From the NCBI GenBank assembly GCA_947172415.1, contig OX359194.1, forward strand, positions 3,906,001 to 3,970,000: a stretch of DNA of 64,000 bases, written 5' to 3'. Shown in pieces: positions 10,501-22,800 of this stretch (its first letter is position 1; each line of letters starts with the position of its first letter). Made by a program: the position numbers and the translations under genes. Origin of the DNA: Chondrosia reniformis (lineage: Eukaryota > Porifera > Demospongiae > Chondrillida > Chondrillidae). The notes beneath the pieces were generated by a model. It was not told the origin of the DNA. It ran no database searches and worked only from the letters and a program-made list of their open reading frames with translations.

Positions 10501-11158
10501 GTTGTAGTGACTGGTTTTATGTACTAGTTTTATGTACTAGTAATCATCTGTATGTACTAATTTTAGGTTCTAGTTGTGTTTACTAGTTGTATGTACTAGT
10601 TTTATGAACTAGTAACTCTCTGTATGTCGTAGTTATGTGTACCAGTTGTATATACTAGTTGTATGTAGTTATAAAAACTGGTTATATGTACAAGTTCTGT
10701 GTAATTTTGTATGTACTAGTTATATTTACTAGTTTTAGTTACTAGTTATAAGTACTGGTTGTTTGTACCAGTTGTGTGTACTAGTTATATTTCCTAGGTG
10801 TATTACTAGTTGTATGTACTAATTCTATGTACTTATTGAATGTACTAATTGTATGTACTAGTTGAATGTACTAGTTGTATGTACTAGTTGTAAGTATTCG
10901 TAACTAGTTGTATGTACTATGACTAGTTATAGGAACTAGTTGGAGCTTTTAGTTGTAGGTACTCAATTCTAAGTAGTAGTTTCATGTTCTAATTGGATCT
11001 ACTAATTGTAAGTACTAGTTATGTGCTAGTTGTTTGTTCCAGTTGTATGTACTAATTGTATGTACTAGTTATGTATTAGTTGTAGGTACTAGTTGTATAT
11101 ACTAGTTCTATATACTAGTAACTGGTTATATGTAATAGTTGTATGTACCAGTCGTATT
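7585..11158 (+). repeat. 13-bp satellite array, block 4
   Basis: About 3.6 kb of satellite. Larger duplicated blocks are visible, for example a ~75-bp segment around 7667-7742 that recurs at about 8565-8642. Apparent ORFs such as 9908-10183 are satellite read in frame (3 x 13 bp gives a 13-residue period) and are not genes. Confidence 0.93.
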
Positions 11159-11527
11159 ACTACTTGAAAAACAAAAGCCTTAACGGAGAACCTTGTTACT
11201 TCTTGCCTTAGTGTACTAAGGCAAGGAGTATCTGGCTTGGACAACCCTCAGTCAGTTATGTTTTCCTTTCTTAGGGTTTTTAGCCAGAAGCCTCGGCTTT
11301 GCCTCCTTCCGGCAGCAGCAGACAGATGCGCGTCGGGCCAAAGTTGACCGTCATAATAGGAGGGAGTACCTCCATACACCAATCCACCACTGCTTTCCAG
11401 AGGTCGACAGGCAAGGACTGGGACAGGACTACTTATCGTCCAGGCCCCAATCCCTCAACAGATAGATGTCGCCTCACTATCCTCACAGCCGAACAGAGAA
11501 CAGTTCTCTGCATGGCTCTCATGGAGT
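11159..11527. other. Unclassified insert between duplicated satellite blocks
   Basis: About 370 bp of higher-GC, non-satellite DNA seen only once in the window. It contains a perfect inverted repeat (11202-11225, 11-bp arms, 2-base spacer). An 86-codon frame (11299-11559) runs out into the satellite and is probably chance. The satellite to the left (about 10941-11158) is repeated to the right (about 11528-11745) at an offset of 587 bp, so the insert lies inside a tandem duplication or was created with a long flank duplication. No family recognised. Confidence 0.45.
11202..11225. other. Perfect short palindrome
   Basis: CTTGCCTTAGT, spacer GT, ACTAAGGCAAG: 11-bp arms that could form a hairpin or cruciform within the unclassified insert. 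Confidence 0.6.
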
Positions 11528-13973
11528 TGGAGCTTTTAGTTGTAGGTACTCAATTCTAAGTAGTAGTTTCATGTTCTAATTGGATCTACTAATTGTAAGT
11601 ACTAGTTATGTGCTAGTTGTTTGTTCCAGTTGTATGTACTAATTGTATGTACTAGTTATGTATTAGTTGTAGGTACTAGTTGTATATACTAGTTCTATAT
11701 ACTAGTAACTGGTTATATGTAATAGTTGTATGTACCAGTTGTATTAACTAATAATATATACTAGATCGATGTACTAGTTGTATTTACTAGTTGTATGTAC
11801 TAGTTGTATGTATTAGTTGTGTGTATTAGTAACTAACTGTATGTACCAGTTGTAGGTAGGTATGTGTACTACTTTTATGTACTAGTTGTGTGAAATGGTT
11901 GTATCAACTAGTTATATTGACTAGTTGTAGTTACTAATTGTATGTACTCGTTGTATGTACTAGTTGCATGTACTAGTAACTAGATGTATCTACTAGTTGT
12001 ATGTACAATTTGTAACAACTATTTGTATTTACTAGGTGAATGTACAGGGTATAAGTACTAGTAACTATCTGTATGTACTAATTGTATGTACTAGTTGTAT
12101 ATACTAATTGAATGTACTAGTTGTATGTAGTTATATATACTAGTAGTATGGACTATTTGTATGTAGTTGTACGTACCAGTTATTTATACTAGTTATATTT
12201 AGAGGTGTTAGTTACTTGTAGCATGTACTAGTTGTATGTACTTGTTGTATGTATTATTTTTGTGTACTAGTAACTATTTGTACGCACTAATTGTCTGTAC
12301 TAGTTGTATATCCTAGGTGTATGTACTAGTTGTGTGTAATTGTTGTGTGTACTGGATATTTTTACTAGTTGCATGTACTAGTTGTATGTACTGGTTGAAT
12401 GTTCTAATTGAATGTACTAGTAACTAGGTCTATGATCTAGTTGAATGTACAAGGTCTAGTTTTACTTTTTAGTTTTTACTAGTTCCATGTTTTAGTTTTA
12501 AGTACTAGTTGTATATACTAGTAACTAACTGTATGTACTAATTGTATATACTAGTTGTATGTACTAGTTGTAGGTAGATATGTGTACTATTTGTATGTAC
12601 TAGTTGTAGGTAGATATGTGTACTACTTTTATGAACTAGTTGTGTGAAATGGTTGTATGAACTAGTTATATTTACTAGTTGTAGTTACTAGTTGTATGTA
12701 CTCGTTGTATGAACTAGTTGCATGTACTAGTAACTAAATGTATCTACTAGTTGTATGTACTATTTGTAAGAACTAGTTGTAGGTACTAGGTGTATGTACT
12801 AGGTATATGTACTAGAAACTATCTGTATGTACTAATTGTATATAGTAGTTGTATGTAGTTATATATAATAGTTTTATGTATTATTTGTATGTAGTTATAC
12901 GTACCAGTGGTTTGTAGTACTTATATTTACAGGTGGTAATTACTAGTAGTGTGTACTACTTGTGTGTACTAGTTGTATGTACTAGTTGTATATACTAGTT
13001 GTGTGAACTAGTTGTAGTTACTAATTGTATGTACTAGTTGTATGTACTAGAAACTAACTGTATGTACTAATTGTATGAACTAGTTGCGGGTATTAGTTGT
13101 ATGTACTAGTAGCAATCTGTATTTACCAGTTCTATGTACTAGTTGTATGTACTATTTGAATGTAGTTATAAGTACCAGTTGTTTATACTAGTTATATTTA
13201 CAGGTGATAGCTACTATTAGAATGTACCAGTTGTATGTACTAGTTGTGTGTACTAGTAACTAGTTGTATGTACTACTTGTATGTACTAGTTGTATGTAAT
13301 GGTTGTTTGAACTAGTTATAATTATTACTAGTTGTATCTTCTAGTTGTATGTAGTTATATTTACTAGTTGTATGTAATAGTTGTTTGTAATTTTGTATGT
13401 ACTAGTTATATTTACTAGTAGTAGTTACTAGTTGTATGTACTGGTTATTTGTAGCAGATGTATGTACTAGTTATATGTCCTAGTTTTAGAACTAGTTTTA
13501 GGTACTAGTTGTATATACTGGTTGTTTTTTATAATTGTATGTACTACATAGAACTGGTAAATTCAACTAGTACTAGTTGTATGTACTATTTTTATGTAGT
13601 TATACGTACCAGTTATTTATAATAGTTATATTTCTGGTGGTAGTTACTAGTTGAATGTACTAATTGTATGTAATAGTTGTAAGTACTCGTAACTAGATTT
13701 ATGTTCTAGTTGTATGTACAAGGACTAGTTGGAAGTTCTAGTTTTATGTACTCAATTCTAAGTAGTAGTTTCATGTTCTAATTGAATGTACTAATTGTAA
13801 GTACTAGTAATGTGCTTGTTGTAGGTACTAGTTTTATGTACTAATTGTATGTAGTACCTGAATGTATTAGTTGAACGTACTATTAACTAGTTGTATGTAC
13901 TGGTTGTATGTACTAGTTCTATGTACTAGTTGTAGGTTCTATTTGTATGTAGTTATACGTACCAGTTGTTTAT
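11528..13973 (+). repeat. 13-bp satellite array, block 5
   Basis: Degenerate satellite; its first ~220 bp duplicate 10941-11158. Nothing else seen. Confidence 0.93.
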
Positions 13974-14730
13974 CAGAGAGTACGGTAGTACTCTCTATGT
14001 ATGGATGGTACTGTGTGTTTCGTTTTCCCCATACCTTGGTATAGGAGCAAAATTCCGAAATTGGCCGAAAATCGCCAAAACGAGACTTTATAGAGTTAAA
14101 TATAGAACAGTCATGCTATAAATTGGCCTTGAAGGCACGCGACCGTGCATCGATGGAAAATTAAAAACTTTAAAATCTCCCTTTTTCGTTTTCTTCTTCT
14201 TCATCTTCTTCTTCATCTTCTTCTTCATCTTCTTTGCCCGCTGTAACTAAAAAACGAAATAAGCCTTCGGACTACTTCTTAAGCGAAAATACTCTAAATT
14301 TTCTGAGCTCTATTCTTTTGTAGATGCAAGAGCAATAACGCTATTATTGAGTATGACGGTTTTCATGGCCCCAATAAATTCGACATTTTAATGACGTCAT
14401 AATCAGTCGAAGATTGCAAAACCAAAGTGGTTTAAAATACAACGAATTCCTAGCTTATGCTCCATAAAAAGTACAGAAACTAGAGAACAATAAAATTGTT
14501 TTACGAATATAGTGAAGATGTAGGGATGGCACAAAAAGCAGAGAAACAAGAAAGGGATGTGACACAGTGAAGCATTAGCTATGCATGAATCCTACAAGCA
14601 AAGGTGTTGTATGATTCATACATATATATTTAATACTTCACTGTGTAACATCCCTTCCCTGTTTCTCTACTTTTTGTGCCATCCTACATCTTCACTATTT
14701 TTGTAGAAAATTTTATTGTTCTCTATACTA
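13974..14730 (-). mobile_element. Foldback/hairpin non-autonomous element, copy B
   Basis: About 757 bp, the most complete copy. Left end hairpin at 13975-13996 (AGAGAGTAC, GGTA, GTACTCTCT). The right end is a large inverted repeat (about 14506-14722) whose arms of roughly 100 bp include aagatgtagggatggcac and its complement. A CTT/CAT-rich microsatellite lies near 14185-14235. Flanking satellite read across the insertion gives a normal satellite sequence, with at most TAT duplicated. Non-coding; class uncertain (Helitron-related or foldback). Confidence 0.7.
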
Positions 14731-15648
14731 GTTATAGTTACTGGTGGTAGTTACTAGTTGAATGTACTAGTTGTATGTAATTGTTGTAAGTACTCTTAAC
14801 TAGATGTATGTTCTAATTCTATGTACAAGGACTAGTTATATGAACTAGTCGGAGGTTCTAGTTTTATGTACTCAATTCTAAGTAATAGTTTCATGTTCTA
14901 ATTGTATGTACTAATTGTAAGTACTAGTAATGTGCTAGTTGTATTTTCCAGTTGTATGTACTAATTGTATGTACTAATTATGTAATAGTTGTTTTTACTA
15001 GTTGTACATCCTAATAACTTTTTGTATATACTAGTTGCATGTACTAGTTGTATGTACTAGTTGTATGTACTAGTTGTATTTACTACTTGTGTGTACTAGT
15101 TGTATGTACTAGTTTTATGTACTACATAGTAGTTGCATATACTAGTTTTGTACTAGTTATAAGAACTAGTTGTATGTATTAGTTGTGGTAATTGTTGTAT
15201 ATATATACTAGTTATATTTAGTAGTTGTAGTTATTAGTTGTATGTGTTAGTTGTATGTACTTGTAACTAATTGTATGCATAGGTACTAGTTGTATGTACT
15301 AGTTCTATATACTAGTTGTAGGTTCTAGTTGTATTTACTAGTTGTATGTTCTAGTAACTACTTGTATGTATTTGTTATATGTACTAGTTATATGTTCTAG
15401 TTCTATGTACAAGTTGTATCTACTAGCTATATTTTTAGTTGTAGTTACTAGTTTTATGTACTAGTTGTATGTACTAGTAATTAGTTTTATGTATAAAGGA
15501 CTACTTTTATGTACTAGTTGTATGTACTAGTTGTTTGTACAAATTGTATGTCTAGTTATGTGCTAGTTGTAGGTACTAGTTGTATGTACTAGTTTTATGT
15601 ACTAGTTGTGTGTAATTGTTGTATGTACTAGTTATATCAACTAAAAGT
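14731..15648 (+). repeat. 13-bp satellite array, block 6
   Basis: Degenerate satellite; nothing else seen. Confidence 0.93.
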
Positions 15649-15656
15649 AGAGACTA
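15649..15656. repeat. Target-site duplication AGAGACTA, left copy
   Basis: AGAGACTA at 15649-15656 and 16869-16876 flank the retrozyme. The joined flanks match an unfilled satellite paralogue near 23882-23915 (where the site reads AGTTACTA). Confidence 0.65.
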
Positions 15657-15764
15657 CCCCTGCCCACTCATGTCCCCTGAGGAGCGCAATGAGCTAATGG
15701 GCGGAACCGAAGTTCGCTTGATGGGAACCAGAGTCTCCCCCTAGCCACTCAAAAAGATGGTCGA

Positions 15765-15809
15765 GCCATAGACAGCTGTTTCGTCCTTATTAGGACTCAT
15801 CAGTATGGC
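15765..15809 (-). ncRNA. Hammerhead ribozyme, retrozyme A unit 1
   Basis: On the minus strand: stem I GCCATA, core CTGATGA, stem II GTCC/GGAC with loop TAATAA, GAAA, short stem III ACAGCTG, cleavage triplet GTC, then TATGGC closing stem I. All conserved core bases are present, so cleavage is likely. 45 nt, minimal type I. Confidence 0.88.
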
Positions 15810-16118
15810 ATACGATGGAAATTAGAGTGGCTAGTCTGCTAATAAGTACTCCCAGAAGCTAAAAAGCTTGTGGTTTCCTTATCAGCAGATAAGGGATACA
15901 GCCAAAAGTGTGGCTGACCACTAGTATGGAAAAAATAGGGGAACTTTAAGATCTAAAGCTGATCTTAAAGCATTGATGTCATCATCATCATCATTTAACT
16001 CTGGGTATTACCCCTGCCCACTCAGGTCCCCTGAGGAGCGCAATGAGCTAATGGGCGGAACCGAAGTTCGCTTGATGGGAACCAGAGTCTCCCCCTAGCC
16101 ACTCAAAAAGATGGTCGA

Positions 16119-16163
16119 GCCATAGACAGCTGTTTCGTCCTTATTAGGACTCATCAGTATGGC
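16119..16163 (-). ncRNA. Hammerhead ribozyme, retrozyme A unit 2
   Basis: Identical in core and stems to the copy 354 bp upstream. Two active copies in tandem would cut out a unit-length 354-nt RNA suitable for circularisation. Confidence 0.88.
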
Positions 16164-16628
16164 ATACGATGGAAATTAGAGTGGCTAGTCTGCTAATAAG
16201 TACTCCCAGAAGCTAAAAAGCTTGTGGTTTCCTTATCAGCAGATAAGGGATACAGCCAAAAGTGTGGCTGACCACTAGTATGGAAAAAATAGGGGAACTT
16301 TAAGATCTAAAGCTGATCTTAAAGCATTGATGTCATCATCATCATCATTTAACTCTGGGTATTACCCCTGCCCACTCAGGTCCCCTGAGGAGCGCAATGA
16401 GCTAATGGGCGGAACCGAAGTTCGCTTGATGGGAACCAGAGTCTCCCCCTAGCCACTCTCATCGATGCTTTAAGATCAGCTTTAGATCTTAAAGTTCCCC
16501 TATTTTTTCCATACTAGTGGTCAGCCACACTTTTGGCTGTATCCCTTATCTGCTGATAAGGAAACCACAAGCTTTTTAGCTTCTGTGAGTACTTATTAGC
16601 AGACTAGCCACTCTAATTTCCATCGTAT

Positions 16629-16673
16629 GCCATACTGATGAGTCCTAATAAGGACCAAACAGCTGTCTATGGC
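16629..16673 (+). ncRNA. Hammerhead ribozyme, inverted copy, core mutated
   Basis: Same sequence as the other two in the opposite orientation, but the invariant G that opens the GAAA core segment is C at 16656 (GGACCAAAC instead of GGACGAAAC). That base is essential in hammerheads, so this copy should be inactive. Confidence 0.8.
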
Positions 16674-16868
16674 TCGACCATCTTTTTGAGTGGCTAGGGG
16701 GAGACTCTGGTTCCCATCAAGCGAACTTCGGTTCCGCCCATTAGCTCATTGCGCTCCTCAGGGGACATGAGTGGGCAGGGGTAATACCCAGAGTTAAATG
16801 ATGATGATGATGACATCGATGCTTTAAGATCAGCTTTAGATCTTAAAGTTCCCCTATTTTTTCCAAGC

Positions 16869-16876
16869 AGAGACTA
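16869..16876. repeat. Target-site duplication AGAGACTA, right copy
   Basis: Right-hand 8-bp duplicate of 15649-15656; satellite resumes directly after it. Confidence 0.65.
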
Positions 16877-19800
16877 GTTGTATGATCTAGTTGTGTGTAC
16901 TAGTTGTATGAAATAGTTTTATGTACCAGATACTTTTTGTATATACTAGATGTGTACTAGTTATAAGAACTAGTTGTATGCACTAATTGTGGTAAATGTT
17001 GTATGTACTGGTTATATTTAGGAGTTGCAGTTACTAGTTATTTGTGCTAGTTGTATGTACTAGTTATATGTACTAATATGTAGTTTTATGTTCTAGTTAT
17101 ATGTACTAGTTGTATGTACTATTGTATGTTGGTATATGTACTAATTTTATATAGGAGTTGTGAATAAATGTTGCATGTACTATTTATAGTTACTAGTTTT
17201 AGTTACTAGTTGTATGTACTAGTTGTATGTACTAGTTTTATGTAGTAGTAAGTAGTTGTTTGTACTAGGTGAATGTACTAGTTGTATTTACTAGTTGTAT
17301 GTACTAATTGTGTGTTGTTATATGTAGTAGTTGTATATACTAGTTATATTTACTAGTAGTAGTTACTAGTTTAATGTACTAATTGTACGTACTAGCTACT
17401 AGTTGTATGTACTAGTTGTATGTACTAGTTATATGTACTAGTTGTTTGTACTAGTTGTATGTACCAGTTGTATGTGCTAGTTGTATGCACTAGTAACTAT
17501 CTGTATGTACTAATTGTATGTACTAGTTGTATGTACTAGTTGTATGTAATTATATCTACTACTTGTATATTAAAGTTAGGTGTAATTATTGTATGTATTA
17601 GTTGTTTGTACTAGATGTAGTTATAATTGATGGTACTAGTTGTAGGTACTAGTTGTATGTACTATGTTGTATGTACTAGTAACCAGATGTATGTACTAGT
17701 TGTATGTACTAGTTGTGTGTACTAGTTTATGTAATAGAGAATAGGTGTATGTACTAGTTGTATGCAGTTTTATGTTGTAGTTGTATGTACTAGTTCAAAG
17801 TACTAGTTTTAGGTACTTTTTGTATATGATAGTTGTATGTCCTAGTAACTAGTTGTATATAGTAGGTATAGGTACTAGTTGTATGTACTAATTGTATGTA
17901 CTAGTTGTGTGTAGTTATATTTACAACTTGTATGTACTAGTTGTATGTAATTGCTGAATGCAGTAGTTATATTTACTAGTAGTAGTTACTAGTTGTATGT
18001 TCTTGTTGTAAGTACTAGTCGTATGTACTAGTTGTGAGTAATTGCTGTAGGTACTAGTTATATTTACTAGTAGTAGTTACTAGTTGTATGTGCTTGTTGT
18101 ATGTACTAGTTGTATGTACTAGTTATATGTACTTGATACTAGTTGTATATACTAGATGTGAGTACTAGTTATAAGCACTGGTTGTATGTACTAGTTGTGT
18201 GTAATTGTTGTGTGTACTAGTTATATTTACTAGTTGTAGTTACTAGTTGTATGTACTTGTTGTATGTACTAATTATATGTACAAGTAACTAGTTGTATTT
18301 ACTAGTTGTATGTGCTAGTTGTATGTTCAAGTCATATGTGCTGGTTATATGTACTAGTTCTATGTACTAGGTATATACTAGGTGTATGTACTAGTTGTAA
18401 GTACAACTTCTTTGTACAAGGTCTATGTACTAGTTGTATTTACTAGTTATATGTACTTATTGTATGTCAAGGTTGTAAGTACTAGTTGTAAGTACTAGTT
18501 GTATGTACTAGTTGTATTTAGTTGTATATTGTAATTGTATGTGCTAGTTATATTTACTGGTAGTATTTAATAGTTGCATTTATACACTAGTTGTACGTAA
18601 TAGTAACTAGTTGTATCTACTAGTTGTGTGTAATTTTTGTATATACTAGTTATATTCACTAGTAGTAGTTACTAGTTGTATGTTCTTGTTGTAAGTACTA
18701 GTTGTATGTACTAGTTATATGTACTTGATACTAGTTGTATATACTAGATGTGAGTACTAGTTATAAGTCCTGGTTGTATGTACTAGTTGTGTGTAATTGT
18801 TGTGTGTACTAGTTATATTTACTAGTTGTAGTTACTAGTTGTATGTACTTTTTGTATGTACTAATTTTATGTACTAGTAACTGGTTGTATTTACTAGTTA
18901 TATATGCAAGTCATACGTACTGGTTAAATGTACTAGTTCTTTGTACTAGTTTTAGTAGTAGTTGTATGTACTACCTGTATGTACAAGTTGTAGTACTAGG
19001 TGTGTGTACTAGTTGTATTTACTAGTTATATGAACTAGTTGTATGCTCAAGTTGTATGTACTAGTTGTATGTACTAGTAACTAACTGTATGTACTAATTG
19101 TAGGTACTTCTTGTATGTTCTAGTTGTAGGTTGATATTTGTACTACTTGTATGAACTTATATTTACTAATGGTAGTTACTAGATGTATGTACTAGTTGTA
19201 TATCTAGTCGTATGTACTAGTTTATTTGTACTAGTTGAAAACACGATATGTGTGTACTAGTTGTATGCACTAGGTGTTATTGGTGTTGTATACTAGTTTT
19301 AAGTACTAATTGTGTGTAATTTTGTATCTACTAGCTGTAGTTACTAGTTGTATGTACTGGTTATTTGTACCAGTTGTATGTACTAGTTATTATGTCCTTG
19401 TTTTAGTATTAGTAATATGTACTGGTTGTATGTACTAGTTATAAGTTTTCGTTACCATTTGTATGTTCTAGTAGTATGTACTAGGACTAGTTAAATATAC
19501 TAGGTGGGGATTCTAGTTGTATGTACTCAATTGTAAGTATTAGTTTCATGATCTAATTGTATGTACTAATTGTAAGTACTTGTTATGTGTTAATTGTATG
19601 TTCCAGTTATATGTACTAATTGTATGAACTAGTTAAGTACTAGTTATAGGTACTAGTTTGATGTATTAGTTGTATGTACTAGTAACAGGTTGTGTGTAAT
19701 AGTTTTATGTACTAGTCATATATACTAGTAATATGTATTAGATCTATGTACTAGTTGTAGGTACTAGTTGTATGTACTAGTTGTAAGTATTAGTTATATG

Positions 19801-22800
19801 TTCTAGTTGTGTGTGCTAGTTGTATGTACTAGTTGTGTGTACTAGTAACTATCTGTATGTACTAATTGTGTGTACTAGTTGTATGTACTAGTTGTGTGTA
19901 ATTGTTGTATGTACTAGTTATATTAACTAGGAGTAGTTACTAGTTGTATGAACCAGTTGTGTGTACTAGTTTTATGTACTAATTTTATGTGCTAGATACA
20001 AGTTGTATATACTAGTTGTGCACTAGTTATAAGTACTAATTGTATGTACTAGTTGTGGTAATTGTTGTATGTATATACTAGTTATATTTAGTAGTTGTAG
20101 TTATTAGTTGTATGTACTAGTTGTAGGTACTAGTAACTAGTTGTATGCATAGGTACTAGTTGTATGTACTAGTTTCATTTACCTGGTATATGTACTAGTT
20201 GTATGTACTAGTAATATGTACTAGAAGTGTGTTCTAGTTTTATGAAGTATTTAAATGTACTAGTTATATGTGTATGTACTGGTTATATTTACTAGCTAAT
20301 ATGTTCTAGTTCTGTGTATTAGTTGTATACACTAGTTATATTTACTAATTGTAGTTACTAGTTTCATCTACTAGTTGTAAGTACTAATTTTATATACTAC
20401 TTGTATGTACAAGTAATTAGTTGTATGTAAAGGTACTAGTTGTATGTACTAGTTGTATGTACAAATTGCATGTACTAGTTATGTACTAGTTGTAGGTACT
20501 AGTTTTATGTACCAGTTGTATGAACTAGGTATATTTACTTGTTGTAGATACTAGTTGTATGTACTAGTTTAATGAATTAGTTGTATTTAATAGTAACTAG
20601 TGGTATTTACAGGTTGTATGTACTAGTTGTATATACTAGTTGTATGAACTAGTAATTCGTATGTACTAGTCATATGTACTAGTTGTAGGTACTACTTGTA
20701 TATTCTAGTTGTTTGTACTAGTTATATGTACTAGTTGTATGTACTAGTTGTTTGAACTAGTTGTGTTTACTAGTAAATATCTGTATGTACTAATTGTCTG
20801 TACTAATTGTCTGTACTAGTTGTCTGTAACTGCTGTATATACCAGTAATATTTACTAGTAGTAGTTATTAGTTATAAGTACTAGTTGTAGTTACTAGTTG
20901 TATGTAATAGCTTTCTGTACTAGATACTAGTGGTAGGTTCTAGTACTAGTAACTATCTGTGTGTACTAATTGTGTGTAGTAGTTGTATGTACTAGTTGTT
21001 TGTAGTTGAATGTACTACTTGTATGTACTAGTTGTGTGTAATTGTAGTATGTACTAGTTATATTAACTATTTGTATGGACCAGTCGTATGTACTAGTAAC
21101 TAGTTGTATGTACTAGTTATATATACTAGTTATATGTACTAGTTGAATGTACGTTCTAGTTGTATGTACTAGTTGTATGTACTAGTAACTAGTTTTATAT
21201 ACTAGTTAGATATCTTAGTTGTTTGTACTAGTTGTATGTATTAGTTATATGTGCTAGTTGTATGTACTAGTTTTATGTACTAATTGTAAGTACTTATAAC
21301 TTTCTGTATATACCAATTGTATGTACTAGTTGTATGTACTAATTGAACATACATATATGTATTTCTTGTATGTATTAGTTGTATGTACTAGTTGTTTGTA
21401 CTAGTAACTGTCTTTATGTACTATATGTATGTACTAGTTGTATGATCTAGTTCTATGTAATTATATGTACTACATGTATGTACTAATTGTGTGTAATTAT
21501 TTTATGTACTAGTTATATTTACTAGTTGTATATACTAGTTGTATGTACTACTTGTATGTCCTGGTAACTAGTAGTATGTACTAGTTATATGGACTAGTTG
21601 TATGTACTAGTAACAATCTGTATTTACCAGTTCTATGTAGTAATTGTATGTACTATTTGTATGTAGTTATGCGTACCAGTTGTTTATACTAGTTGTCTTT
21701 ACTGGCGGTAGTTACTTGTTATATGTATTAGTTGTATATACTAGTTGTATGTACTAGTCGTATGTACTAGTAACTAATTGTATGTACTAATTGTATGTAC
21801 TAGTTGTATGTATTTACTAGTTGTGTGTAATTGTTGTATGTACTAGTTATATTAACTAGTAGTAGTTACTAGTTGTATGAACTACTTTTGTGTACTAGTT
21901 TTCTGTACTAGATACTAGTTGCATATATTAGATGTGTACTAGTTATATATACTACTTGTATGTACTAGTTGTGGTAATTGTTGCTTGTTTATACTAATTA
22001 TATTTAGTAGTTGTAGTTACTAGTTGTGTGTACTAGTTGTATGTACTAGTTGTATGTACTAGTTGTTTGTACTAGTTGTATGTACTAGTTTTATGTACTA
22101 GTTGTATGTACTAGTTGTATGTACTAGTTGTTTGTACTAGTTGTATGTACTAGTTTTATGTACTAGTTGTATGTACTTGTTCTATGTACTAGTTGTAGGG
22201 TTTAGTTGCATGTACTAGTTGAATGCACTAGTAACTAGTTGTATATATTTGTTATATGTACTAGTTTTATGTACTAGTGGTATGTTCTAGTTTTCTGTAC
22301 TATTAACTAACTGTATGTACTAATTGAGGTACTAGTTGTATGTAATACTTGGATGTAGATATGTGTACTACTTGTATGTACTAGTTGTGTGTTATGGTTG
22401 TATTAACTAATTATATTTATTTGTTGTAGTTACTAGTTTTATGTACTAGTTGTATGAACTAGTTTCATGTACTAGTAACTGTATGTATGTACTAGTTGTA
22501 TGTACTAGTTGTAGGAACTAGTTGTAGTTAGTGGTTGTAAATAGTAGTTGTATGTACTAATTTTATGTACTAGTAACTATGTGTATGTCGTAGTTGTATG
22601 TACCGGTTGTATGGACTAGTTGTGTGTAGTTATATATACTAGTTGTATGTACAGGTTGTGTGTAATTTTGTATGAACTATTTATATTTACTAGTTTTAGT
22701 TACTAGTTGTATGTACTGGTTATTTGTACTAGTGGTGTCTTCTAGTTATATGTCCTAGTTGTAGTACCAGTTGTATGTACTGTTTGTATATACTTATTGT

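Larger units (their letters stand above)
15657..16868 (-). mobile_element. Hammerhead retrozyme, 354-bp unit, with inverted copy
   Basis: Two full 354-bp head-to-tail units (starts near 15656 and 16010) and a truncated third (from 16364) run on the minus strand, then an inverted copy (about 16460-16800) and a partial second inverted unit. Each full unit carries a type I hammerhead and a conserved hairpin (agctaaaaagctt), but no ORF. The array is flanked by an 8-bp target-site duplication. Tandem ~350-bp hammerhead units without coding capacity are the hallmark of metazoan retrozymes, non-autonomous retroelements whose RNA is circularised; Penelope-like elements are the presumed helpers. Confidence 0.8.

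Noticed and set aside
11299..11559. 86-codon ORF in the unclassified insert
   Set aside because: It runs into the satellite at its 3' end and other frames are equally open in parts; no family resemblance.
14180..14240. Possible coding or regulatory signal in the CTTCTT-rich tract
   Set aside because: Plain microsatellite within the foldback element, variable among copies.
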